Positions 32,014 through 42,206 of a stretch of DNA of 64,000 nucleotides are shown here, piece by piece. Under the pieces are notes generated by a model that was not told the origin of the DNA, ran no database searches, and saw only the letters and a list, made by a program, of their open reading frames with translations. The first letter of the stretch is position 1. Every line of letters starts with the position of its first letter. This stretch comes from Limnephilus marmoratus (taxonomy: Eukaryota > Arthropoda > Insecta > Trichoptera > Limnephilidae). The stretch is from contig OU862928.1 of the NCBI GenBank assembly GCA_917880885.1, positions 41,218,962 to 41,282,961 of the forward strand, in the 5' to 3' direction. The translations under genes were made by a program, and so were the position numbers.

Positions 32014-35000
32014 ATGTGCGCACAGGTAGTGGTGCAGATAAAATGCCTACCTTGTGGTATGCCTTCAACGAAATGGGGAGTTTGATGGAGATGAACATAC
32101 CACAAAGGACGTATTCGAACCTGGGATATTTAGAGGTAAGTTTATTAAATTAATTAACGTACGAGAGTACAATTTTTATTCATGTTGTTTATTTATCTAT
32201 TTTTTCCCATAATTTTTACAAAATAAATGCGACATGATATAAATGAATAGTTTACAGAGCAATTGTTATTGAATAGGAACCCACATAAATATGCACTGCT
32301 TATGTGTTGGCAAATAGCCTAGTGTATTAACAATACGCCCAACTCCAGTAAAATATAATATATTCATTCATTTAATGTATCGGTGATTTAACCGGTGGGA
32401 GGCCGGGACCCGGAATTTGCGGGTCTACAATGCGCATGCGCGAGAAAATAATTCAAATATTTGAATAATATTGTCGATGAAAAACTTTTGGTCTGCGATT
32501 TTGACCCTTATATGTACAGAATTTGTATGAAGAACAGTGTCAAAATCGCTTGCGCCATCATTACTCTAGGTGGTGTTGAAAGTTTCATTGACCTTGTCAC
32601 CCTGGAAAAATTTTAAAACGATTTTTTCCATGACAATCCGCTGTCATAATTTGCCGCGGAATTAACGGTCGCAATTACTGCGTGTATCGCGAATAAAACG
32701 TCGTAAAACCTATTAATTTACGTAATAAATGCAAGTAATGTGATTTTAGTGGATAGTTTATCGAGTTGTGAACGTGTTTTAGTCAATAAAATATACAATA
32801 GCTTAAAATTTATCAACAAAACATTCAATTCAAAATTCAAAGTGGTGGTTTTTTGGTGTAGTTCCGCGAATTTCCGCGAAATGTTCCGACATCTGACCGG
32901 TTAATCCAATATTCTATTTATGCCTTTCGAGAAAGAATTGAGTTTTTTGTATGGACAAAACTATGTACGGGTGCAAACAAATAAATAGAGTAGATTCTGA
33001 ATTCTTTTTAAGTATAAATCAAAATGTATGAAAGAACACAACCCGCCAGAATGAATGCCAACACGCACCGCTAGGAGGCGCTAGTGTACCCATTAGAGTG
33101 GGCCGAAAATACTTTTTTTTGGATTTCGAAGTTGTAATAGCGCGGAAAAGTTGCGAATTATATAGATAAAAAATAATAAAAAAAATTAAAAAAATCGGAT
33201 GACATCTTCCATTCGCGCATAGGCCCTAAAGTTTGACAAAATATGAAAAAACCTCATTTTTGCGATTATTTTAAATTTTTTTTTTATTAAATGTTTTCGT
33301 AATGTAATAGTTTGTAACATCTTCAGATAGAGTCTATAAACATTTTGTTTTAATTTGGTTTATATCAATTGACATCTTCCGGTCGCGCATAAGCTCCAAA
33401 ATTGTCCAAAATATTGAATTTTTTTAATTTTTATTCATTTTTTGGTATTTGATAAGCAAGCCAGACAACGTCACTCGCCTACTTGGGACGAACGACCTCC
33501 CCTCCACTCTCCGTCCATTGTTTTGTCAGTCTGCTTCTGTCAGTTGTGCAGTGCGTTTGTGTTTAGTTCGACCCGTTGTTTTCGTTCTGCAACTCTTGGC
33601 GTTTTGTGTTATCATATTGCTGTGTGTTGACTGTGTGATATAACGAAACGGTGTGGCATCATGGCTGTGCCGAAGAAAGTAATAACAAGACAGTTTAAGA
33701 CAAAGTTTTTTCGGCCCACTCTAGTACCCACACTGCACTGCCATCAGAATGTTTGGGAAATATCACAAGTTGGAGATATTATAACTATTCTGAAGTATTA
33801 GTTTGGGTGGGTAACATAAATTATTTAAGAAATTTTACTAGCTACAATGTTAACGTTTTATGAAATTTTAAAGTTACAGTGATACTTAGAAGCGAATATA
33901 AATATTTACAATGAATTTATAGAAATAATGTTTTTTCATTATCAAAAATTTCCACCTGGTGAATATAGATCTGCACTGGTCTTATTTCGCCTTAAATAAT
34001 TATGCAAGACGACGCAAGCTAAAACCACTGGAATAACAGTATCCACTTGCACAGGCAAGGGTTTCTTGAATACTTGAAATACCGATGCCATTATGCCAAA
34101 CGCATTCTCAACAATCCTTCTGGCTCGACATAATCTGTAATTAAAAATGCGCTCTCTTGAGCCCTGACGAAATTGACCACTGTATCTTCATTAAAGAAAG
34201 TGGAAACGCATCATCGCCTATGATAACATATGGTATAGGCTGGAGTCTTCCTGGTAATGGTTCGTTTGCAGGAATGCATAAGCTTCTATTATTTAGCCCT
34301 CTGCTTAGGGAGCAATTCCTAAAAACGCCGCCATCAGATATTCTGCCTTGACAGTCGACATCCATATAAACAAAATCGTACTTATAGTCCACCATTGCAA
34401 GCAGAACTACACTAAATGTTTTTTTATAATTATAATACAAGCTCCCTGTATTTGCTGGAGCTTGCATGGTCATGTTGCACCAATGGCATGAGGGAAATTC
34501 CACCTGGCGTCAAAACCTCTAGATATTATTTTCCATTCATTTTCAGCTGTAGGTACCTGTAAAAAGGGAATAGTAATTTTTAAATTTAAAAAAACTTTAT
34601 TTCAGAGTGAAGGATCCACACCACCACCACCTCGACCACTGTCTACACCAACAACGCCACCACTGCGACCATTCTCTACACCGCTACCACAACGACCACT
34701 CTTCGCGTCCACTCAACGTCGCGGTGATGGCATAGAGAAGCCATCACAGCGACCACTCTCTATGCCATCACTGCGACCACCCTCTACGTCTACACCACTG
34801 CCATCACGACCATTCTCTATTCCAACGCCGCCACCACGGCCACTCTCTACGCCAACGCCACCACTACTGCGATTACCCTCTACCTCTAGTACTACAAGTA
34901 AACGCCAAAGAATATCAAAAAATATGATACATGAAAATGCCATGAAAACAATTAGCCAAATCAGGCAAAGAAAAAATGATATGGTTTGTAAACCATCCCC

Positions 35001-35436
35001 ATCACCATCGCCATCGCTATTGCCATTGTCTTCCAATATGTTATACGGATCGTACATAACTTCACGCCTAGACCAATATAGCGTGCCCTTGCAGAACGAG
35101 GCAAGACTTCGGATTAGTGAAGTTTTGTACGATTTCGATATGAAAAGTTATCATGCCAATTTATTACGGTGTAGTACTGTTGACAATCGAGAAATGTTCG
35201 ATGAGCCCGATGTACAATTACAACAAAATAATCAATCAATACCAAATGTTTTTCAACAGCGAAGTGTCGAAAATGTGCAAATTTTAAATAACGAAAGATG
35301 TCATTATAATTTAAATAATGAAGAATGTTGGTCAGATGGGTCCGAAGATGAACTTAAATTCGACCAACCGATGGAAGAACAACCAACTACCTCGGAAAAT
35401 AAGAAAACAAAAAATCCATCCAAAAAAGAAGTTTAA
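32014..35436 (+). CDS. MADF-type protein, C-terminal two exons
   Basis: Exon 32014-32135 lies between TTATAG and GTAAGT and reads VRTGSGADKMPTLWYAFNEM then a short run ending SNLGYLE. The G-S-G-A-D-x-x-x-P-x-L-W-Y pattern is the end of the MADF domain of insect MADF proteins. Exon 34606-35436 (acceptor TTTCAG, phase 0) starts SEGSTPPPPRPLSTP. It contains about seven RPLS-TP type repeats, then a basic block (TTSKRQRISKNM) and the segment RLDQYSVPLQNEARLRISEV, then an Asn/Gln-rich part and a Lys-rich end. The N-terminal MADF exons are missing from the window or lost. A Harbinger transposase exon lies antisense in the intron. It could be a host MADF regulator or the partner gene of a Harbinger transposon. 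Confidence 0.6.
32498..32850 (+). repeat. Family D repeat, copy 2
   Basis: Begins GCGATTTTGACCCTTATATG and ends TTAAAATTTATCAACAAAACA. Collinear with the copies at 31428 and 61829. It lies in the MADF intron. Confidence 0.6.
33094..33723. mobile_element. hAT-like element (TAGAGTGGGCCGAAAA ends)
   Basis: Left end TAGAGTGGGCCGAAAA and right end (inverted) TAGAGTGGGCCGAAAAA. Near-perfect 8-bp duplication GTACCCAT / GTACCCAC (33086-33093, 33724-33731). The right part looks like the 5' untranslated region of a lost gene and carries an ATG at 33661 that reads MAVPKKVITRQFKTKFF across the right end. Internal deletion derivative. It lies in the intron of the MADF gene. Confidence 0.75.
33943..34556 (-). 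pseudogene. PIF/Harbinger (HARBI1-like) transposase, DDE exon
   Basis: The minus-strand exon follows TTTTTACAG and reads VPTAENEWKIISRGFDARWN then FPHAIGA. After a break it continues YDFVYMDVDCQGRISDGGVF (second catalytic Asp region), PYVIIGDDAFPL, then after another frameshift NYRLCRARRIVENAFGIMAS, with the catalytic Glu in VENAFG. It ends VVLACVVLHNYLRR and a stop at 33943-33945. This is the DDE_Tnp_4 fold that cuts and pastes Harbinger transposons. The first catalytic Asp (IGA-x-DG) is destroyed by a deletion, and at least two frameshifts make it inactive. The N-terminal half at 41521-41930 ends in a matching phase. Confidence 0.8.
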
Positions 35437-35511
35437 TAAGTGGTAGTTGGTTGTTTGGGGTATCTATCCCCTGACCCAATCCACTGTATTCTTCATTATT
35501 TAATTTTTTTT

Positions 35512-37215
35512 GGTAAATTTTCGGGATTAGTGTCCATGGTTATTAAGAATAATTTTTAGAAAAAAGCTTTAGATTCGCCAAATCACTATAAAAGGAAAGT
35601 TTTTGCATCACGGCCGGCTGAAAATAATGCATTTTAATTTTCAATTGCCTTAAATAAAATTTCACTTCGCGAACCGATACTATGACAGCCCGGCGACCAT
35701 TTCGTCACTGTTATGTTGGTATCCCTGATACAAAGAAGATACGATTGTAGCCGACTTCGTGGGATTCATAATAAGGCGCGTAATTATGAAAAACAGAATT
35801 ATAATGTTAACCTTTTCCCAGCGTTGAACTACTCCGTTTTTTCAATACCCATACGCGGTACATGCATATGTCATATTTCAAATACCTATCCATCCAATTT
35901 TATGTCAAATTGCAGCATATTATGGCATGATTTATCATACTATATAAACAGATGAGATTATTATCTGCAATTTGAAACCAAATCGTCGTCTGTAAACACT
36001 CCTAGATGTTTATAAAAAACAAAAAACGTACCCATATTATCTTAAAGACGGCGCCATTTATCCGCGTGCTTGTACTCAGGACACTGCGTTGATAGACACA
36101 AGTGGTACCTCAATCACTTATTATTATCAATTCGTATAAACAAGTTCTAAAACTTCTGATGACACTAAAATTAATAAAATTTTTATGTAAATTCAAAATC
36201 ACAGTTTCACAACATAAACAAACGTGTGCGAATACGCGCGATCTCGATAATAAATGTTATCAACGCTTGTCCAATTTGGTCAGTTGGAATTGCATGGATG
36301 CGCCTGCGCAAACTACTAGCGCCATCTGTGGAGTAAATTGAGAACTATTTAGCATTCAAAGGCACGAGGACACATTCACTTGATTATAGATGTTTTTTAC
36401 GAAATACAATTTTACTTTCGAAATATGCCTGAAGATGTCAGCATCGTGATAGTTACACGAATATCCTAGCGAGCGGGAAAAAATACTGTGACATAGTAGC
36501 GCTGTTATATCGGCAGTCGAAGTTAGCGTAACAAGGGCTGATACGGGCGCGTGTGAGGCATGGCTTTTGCCGTATCAACTGTTGTTACGATCGCGTGGAA
36601 AAAGTTAACAAACCTCTATTCGTATATTAGAATGAATTGTTTGGCAAAGCAGGGTTTGTGTAGCGGGCTTGTGTATATTATCTTTGCTTTAAAAAACAGC
36701 CTACGTTTTTAAATGGTTTGTCTGGCAAAGCAGGGTTGGTCTAGCGGGCTTGTGTATGTTATCTTTACTTTAAAAAACAGCCTACGTTTTTGAATGGTTT
36801 GTCTGGCAAAGCAGGGTTTGTCTAGCGGGCTTGTGTACGTTATCTTTACTTTAAAAAACAGCCTACGTTTTTGAATGGTTTGTCTGGCAAAGCAGGGTTT
36901 GTCTAGCGGGATTGTGTATGTTATCTTTACTTTAAAAAACATCCCAGGTTTTGAATGGTTTGTTTGGCAAAGCAGGGTTTGTATCTACCTCTTGTTTGTA
37001 TCAGGGATACCAACATAACAGTGACGCAATGGCCGCCGGGCTGCCATAGTATCGGTTCGTGAAGTGAAATTTTATTGGCAATTGAAAATTAAAATGCATT
37101 ATCTTCCGCCGGCCGTGATGCAAAAAGTTTCCTTTTATAGTGATTAAGGCGAATCTAAAGTTTTTTTCTAAAAATCATTCTTAATAACCATGGACACTAA
37201 TCCCGAAAAATTACC
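35512..37215. mobile_element. Family B element, copy 2, long inverted ends
   Basis: Ends are GGTAAATTTTCGGGATTAG and, inverted, GGTAATTTTTCGGGATTAG. Inverted homology reaches about 300 bp inward, including TTCACTTCGCGAACCGATAC and TACGATTGTAGCCGACTTCG-type blocks also found in family A. Flanks are T8 and AT7 (a 7 of 8 match). The interior (35800-36640) is unrelated unique sequence, followed by an 81-bp tandem array. Confidence 0.75.
36661..36985. repeat. 81-bp tandem repeat, about four units
   Basis: Units start TAGCGGGCTTGTGTATGTT at 36661, 36742, 36823 and 36904, an exact 81-bp period. They contain TTTAAAAAACAGCCTACG and GTTTGTCTGGCAAAGCAGGG. The unit also occurs once at the right of the telomere-like array near 24333. 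Confidence 0.85.
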
Positions 37216-37409
37216 ATTTTTTTATTATTTATTTCATGGAAAAAAAAGTACATTGCACAAAAGCAAATACTGTCAAAGGGATGTCCCTGTGTAATTGTTT
37301 TGCATTCTTCGTTACTTTTAATCTGTACATTTTTGACAATGCGTTGTTGTAAATTAATCAAATTTCATATAGCATTATATTGTTGGTTAAGGTAATTGTT
37401 GTAATTGTA

Positions 37410-37605
37410 CATTAGCACCTTCCACACGCACACTTCGGAGCGACCGAGTCCCGCGCCACCTCAGGCCGCTGCGCAGAAAAGTCTCACAATGAAGTGCGCT
37501 GTAAGCCATTACCTTACCATTGGTCTTTACTATTCTGCGCGACGGCCTGATGTGGCGCGGGACCTGGTCGCTCCGAAGTGTGCGTGTGGGAGGCGCTATT
37601 GCTAA
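37410..37605. mobile_element. GC-rich MITE
   Basis: Inverted ends of about 50 bp: CACACGCACACTTCGGAGCG and GTCCCGCGCCAC appear on both sides in opposite orientation. Flanks can be read as ATT on each side (a 3-bp duplication) if the element starts AGCACC, which would suit Harbinger, but this is not certain. Confidence 0.65.
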
Positions 37606-37806
37606 ATTCATATTCCTTGGCTTTCCATGTCTAGCATTGTATTGGATGACAATGGTGATATTATGTCGATTTGTAATACTAAAATCTGAGTCTTTCATTT
37701 GATTTCAAGAACAGTGTTTTATTTTGAAAAGTTAAAAAGCAGCAAATTTATCTGGAATCAAATGTAATGCGAAAATATTTTCTGCACAATCTGTATTCCG
37801 ACAGTA

Positions 37807-38634
37807 GGCCACTTGCATCACATTTTTTTAAATTTTTTTCCGGTTTAGGAAAATATTCTAAGACATTCTGCATTATTATTATTTTTTTAATCGTATTTTT
37901 GAAACCCTGGGGATTTTTTGAAAATTTCAATCCGAAAAATCAGACCATTTTTTATAAACCGGAAAGACGGGACATAATTTTATAGGTGAGAAAAAACAAT
38001 AATTACATAGCCGAAAATCATTTTTTAAAAAAAGAACGTTTTCCACACGAATGGCACAGGAGAATAACGAGGCATACCAAAAATATAACATCTCATAAAT
38101 ATTTTTTTCCTTGATCCATCTTATTGATCATAAATCATTGTTATGTACAACGTCTATATTAATAAATCCAATGTAATATACTTGTATTTGTAAATTATAA
38201 TAATAATAAGAATATTATAAAATTTGATTTTGATAAAATCAGCACCATAACCATTATACCTCTAAAACACGCACCAACATCTAAATTGTACGGGGTTCTC
38301 TTCACAACATCTGTCAAAAATTCAAACCAAATGATAAGTTCGCAGAGAACAAACAATAAATCTAGTGAACGAAATCAAAAATTCACCTGAAATCAAAGTG
38401 ATGCCATATAAAAAATATATAACAGTGTGGAATTTTACAAAATTAATAGGAACATTTTCGGAGACGGGACATTTTCATGTAGTGACGTCACGAGCCCAAA
38501 TAATGGATTTATTTATTTAAAAATAAAAAAAACTGTACATTTCTACAAAATTTTACTAACATTTTCGTAATCTTAGTAAAAAGATCTATCGACACGATTT
38601 TTTCCGAGTCGTTCTGAAATCCATGCAAGTGGCC
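37807..38634 (-). mobile_element. Family C element, copy 2, inverted
   Basis: The reverse complement of this segment aligns along the whole length with 29861-30718, with scattered differences. Its short inverted ends are GGCCACTTGCATC and GGCCACTTGCATG. The words CTGTATTCCGACAGT lie close outside both ends (37791-37805 and about 38646-38660). Confidence 0.75.
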
Positions 38635-38788
38635 TGTTCTCTGTATTCTCTGTATTCCGACAGTTCTCCAGCACAATCCGGCTGAAAGTCCCTGAAAAGA
38701 GTGTTTTTTTCTGACTTGAGTAAATTTTCTTGTCGTTAAAATAATTCTGACATGAAAATAATTTGTTTTACATCAATCTGTCTTATTA

Positions 38789-38960
38789 TCTCTACATATT
38801 ATAAATTAAAGTCCCCCGTGTCATCTGTCTGTCTGTTTGCGATAAACTCGAAAACTACTGAACGGATTTTCACGCGGTTTTCACCAATAGATAGAGTGTT
38901 TCGTGAGGAAGGTTTAGGTATGTAATTTGTCAAGGATTTGTGTAAATTGGTTGAAACATC
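38789..38960 (+). mobile_element. Helitron-like 5' end fragment
   Basis: Starts TCTCTACATATTATAAATTA, then GTCATCTGTCTGTCTG and CTACTGAACGGATTTTCACG, matching the Helitron-like element at 468-799 as far as the TTTGTCAAGGATTTGTGTAA block. The 3' end is not found before the next copy starts. Confidence 0.6.
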
Positions 38961-39279
38961 ACGATAATTGTTAGAAGTGTCGGAGAAAATTGAGCCGCCT
39001 GGTAGCTTTCATCGAAAACGCTGCCTAATCCTTTTGGGATATGACAAAACAATGCATGGTGGGATACTCCTCTTTTATAGATCTACAAAAAAGTCCGCGA
39101 AGGCATATATCTATCTTTTACGGATAGCTTACTATACCCATTCTATCTTCTAAAAAAATGGTCACATACATTGCGGTAATTGAAAAGTTATTTAGACGGA
39201 TACAGTATTCATCCTTACTAATTTAAATATGTTAGTTACCTCAAGCATTTTATGCACATTATTATAATCTTTCACACCA

Positions 39280-39432
39280 TCTCTACGTATTATAAATAAA
39301 AGTCCTCCGTGGCATCTGTCTGTCTCTTCGCGATAAAACTCAAAGACGGCGGTGGTTATAAAGGTTGGATAGACATCCAGTAGATGACGTTGTGTTTTAT
39401 TAGCCACAGCAACGCGTGGCCGGGTCAGCTAG
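39280..39432 (+). mobile_element. Helitron-like element, 153 bp
   Basis: Starts TCTCTACGTATTATAAATAA and ends GGGTCAGCTAG followed by T. A GCCAC/GTGGC hairpin precedes the end. Internally deleted relative to the 332-bp copy at the left of the window. Confidence 0.7.
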
Positions 39433-39801
39433 TATCTATATATATATACAAAAATTTAGGTTCCGTATGTTTGTGTCTGCAAATCTCGGAAAGTAATCGA
39501 TGAATTGACTCAACATTTTTAAAGAACTTGCTTGTTTCTATATATGTATAACGGTAAGCTCTGGCATTATGAAATTTGTATAAAAAATGTACTAGAGGTG
39601 GTGCGCATGGTGGTTTGAAAATGTGGGTATTTCATATATTTCAGCGGCAGGAGGTGGAGGTTAACGAAAGTGGTGGGGTTCGTGGGAAGTGTGAAGGGAG
39701 AGGGGAAGGTGGACGCATGGAAGTGGACATGCAGAGAGAAACCATTTATTTCTTTGAATGCAACGCATACCGGGTACCAGCTAGTTATAATATAATGCTT
39801 T

Positions 39802-39989
39802 TAGTGTCCGACCGAACTTTCGGTTTCGGTTTCGGCCTAGTTTCGGCCAAAAAACGAGTTTCGGTTTAGTTTCGATTTCGGCCGCCATCCAGCCGAAACT
39901 ACGGCCGAAACCGAAACTGAATTCGGGAGGTTTTCGGCCGAAACTGAGTTTCGGCTTCGGTCTTAAAAACTAGTTTCGGTCGAACACTA
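39802..39989. mobile_element. hAT-like MITE with TTTCGG iterations
   Basis: Ends TAGTGTCCGACCGAA and, inverted, TAGTGTTCGACCGAAAC. Perfect 8-bp duplication AATGCTTT (39794-39801, 39990-39997). The interior is mostly TTTCGG and CCGAAA hexamers on both strands, so the transcript would fold on itself. Confidence 0.85.
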
Positions 39990-40205
39990 AATGCTTTCTG
40001 TTTTATATTATTCCATTAATTTCTTATCATGAGAAAGTAATCTACATTTCATTCAATTTGTGGTATAATGTATAAAATGATAAAATTCAACTTTATTTCA
40101 CAAAGATTAGTAAATAAAATAAATGTTCCATAATTATAGCCCTACTCCACCATGTAACATAATAATATTACAACTCCGTTTTCCACAACTGTAATTTAGT
40201 ATAAA

Positions 40206-41050
40206 TTGTTCCTGCGTAATGTACATAATAAAGAATATACTTTTAAATTGTCTTGTGTTATTATTTTCTTCATTAATTCTAAACACCTGGAAAGGTGGAG
40301 AAAGATTCTGGAGGATAATGGCCTAAAAATTAGCAAGAAAAAGACTGAATATTTGTATTTACCATTTGAAGACACAAATGCTGTAACTCCTTCGATGCAA
40401 CTGGATGGAGTAACATTAGCCAACTGTGATTCATTTAAGTATCTGGGCTCACTAATCCACAGAGACGGAGGATGTGCAGCGGATGTCATCCATAGAATAG
40501 GTGTGGGAAGGATTAAATTCAGATCCATAACAAGAATATTGTGTGACTCCAAAATGCCTGTAAAACTTAAAGGAAAAATATACCAGACTATTGTAAGACC
40601 CGCAATAATGAATGGCTCCGAATGCTGGACTATGTACAACTCCTACTCTAGGCAACTCGAAACAGCAGAAATGCGAATGCTTAGACGGTCGGTAGGAGTA
40701 TCACTAAAAGATAAGATCAAAAGTTCACGCATTCGTGGTAGCCTGGAGCCTGGGTGTCACAGACATAAATAGTAAGCTGGAGGAACTACAGTTGAGATGG
40801 TATGGACACATAAGACGGAGACCATCAGACCACACAGTGAGGCAGGCAATGTCTATGGAGCTTCATCGACAGTCATCCAGAGGAAGACCGAAGAACTCCT
40901 GGGTGACTCAATGCTCCAAAATTCTTCAGAGAAATGGCCTGGATGAAGGCGATATCCAGAACAGAAGAAATTACAACCTGAGAATGAGAAGAGCCGACCC
41001 CAACAGCCTACCTAGGCAATGAGTTGGGACAGCGCAAGGAAGAAGAAGAT
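40206..41050 (+). pseudogene. RTE-like LINE polymerase C-terminus
   Basis: Frame one (from 40206) contains NGLKISKKKTEYLYLPF, FKYLGSLIHRDGGCAADVIH, MPVKLKGKIYQTIVRPAIMN and SECWTMYNSYSRQLETAEMR, the thumb and C-terminal region of RTE/BovB-type reverse transcriptases. A frameshift near 40741, explained by a local repeat GCCTGGA/GCCTGGG, moves to a frame with LQLRWYGHIRRRPSDHTVRQ, RGRPKNSW and MRRADPN, then a stop at 41020-41022. It ends in GAAGAAGAAG, the short repeat tail typical of RTE elements. 5' truncated, one main lesion, so relatively young. Confidence 0.8.
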
Positions 41051-41134
41051 TAATTTTAAACACAGCCTCCTGAATTTTTTTTTTTTCATATAGATCTTTC
41101 TTCCGGGGAGGTTTTCAATTGTTGATTGATACTT

Positions 41135-41230
41135 TTTTACATTAACTCCAAACAGGAGAGCCAGAGGAAAATAATTTCCCTCAGTGCCTATGTCATCTTT
41201 GGGGGTGCTGTATGGAGGGTTATTTGAGGA
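41135..41230 (-). repeat. SINE-like repeat, 3' fragment
   Basis: Minus orientation. Only the last ~100 bp: the CAGCACCCCCAAAGATGACA block, the GAGGGAAATTATTTTCCTCT block, then the CTCCTGTTTGGAGTTAATGT tail. Confidence 0.6.
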
Positions 41231-41520
41231 AAAGGAGTGAACAGGGATCTTGAAGAGAGAATCAAAGACCAGAGGTGGCTGCCAAATTTAACAAGTTGCG
41301 ATTTGTGCAGGGTTAGCAGTTGTGTGCTATCTGTGGGCCCTGTACAGTGTACAGTGTGCCCAGCTTCTGAGAGGCTAACGTGACTCTGGCTTCAATGGAT
41401 GCTGCTTTTTAATCAGCGAAAATGATGAAACAAAAAGCGCAATTGCGTTTTAGATAGTCTTAATATCTATATTGTAAATAAATAATATCAATGAATGATT
41501 ATATACTATCTCGAACTCAC

Positions 41521-41930
41521 CTTTAAATAAAGTCCTTTGAGTCTATTATGGAGAGCCCAACAAACCTCAGGAATGATTTTTGATATCTGCTGTTTGGAAA
41601 TTCTCAAATGACACATGAGGCTTGTGTACGAATCCCCAGTCGCCAGGAATCTTAGCGTTACACCAAGTCGCATTTCTGTTGAAATCACGTTGCTTCGCCA
41701 CATTGTTTTTTTTTTCAATATCTGGCCGAATAAATGCAATTAATTCTTCGAAATCAGTTTCCGAGACGCGGAAGAAATTTCCCAAATCTGTCTTCAATTT
41801 TTAATTCTTGGTAAAAATTAAAATTTTGCTGTCGAAGGTACGGTCGTACTTGAAATCGGCGTGTCCGCCCTGATGAAATTGTCTCTACGACCGCTAAAAT
41901 CGCAAGAATGTCTTCCTCGTCAGAGTTCAT
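41521..41930 (-). pseudogene. PIF/Harbinger transposase N-terminal exon
   Basis: Starts at an ATG (41928-41930) with MNSDEEDILAILAVVE and continues YQELKIEDRFG. A 5-base loss relative to the copy at 46128 then shifts the frame to VSETDFEELIAFIRPDIEK. An A-run slip shifts it again to STEMRLGVTLRFLATGDSYT and PEVCWALHNRLKGLYLK at a GTGAGT donor (41519-41520). This is the N-terminal helix-rich region of HARBI1-like transposases. The exit phase 0 and the end LYLK match the start VPTAENEW of the DDE exon at 34556, 7 kb downstream on the same strand. Confidence 0.75.
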
Positions 41931-42206
41931 TTTTTGACACTTGCAGTTATGTAGGTACGCAATCCAAATTCAATAGTAACTTTAGTAAACGTCAAATATC
42001 AAATATTCACATGGACGTCCGTATTCCAGACCACCTGTCAAATTGTGTGGACTGCACGAACTTCACCCCAAACGGAGGAGACAAATGTTTGAAGGTCATT
42101 GAATTGGTCTTTCAAACAATTAATTACACCAACATTTGGTCGCTGGAGTCAAGGCTTAATTGAAATTTATTCACCTTCAATTAATTTGTGTTTTCTGTTT
42201 TCAGAA

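Noticed and set aside
34713..35057. 114-codon minus-strand frame rich in Gly/Ser/Asp
   Set aside because: Antisense to the Pro-Ser-Thr repeats of the MADF exon; the openness is a by-product of that repeat.
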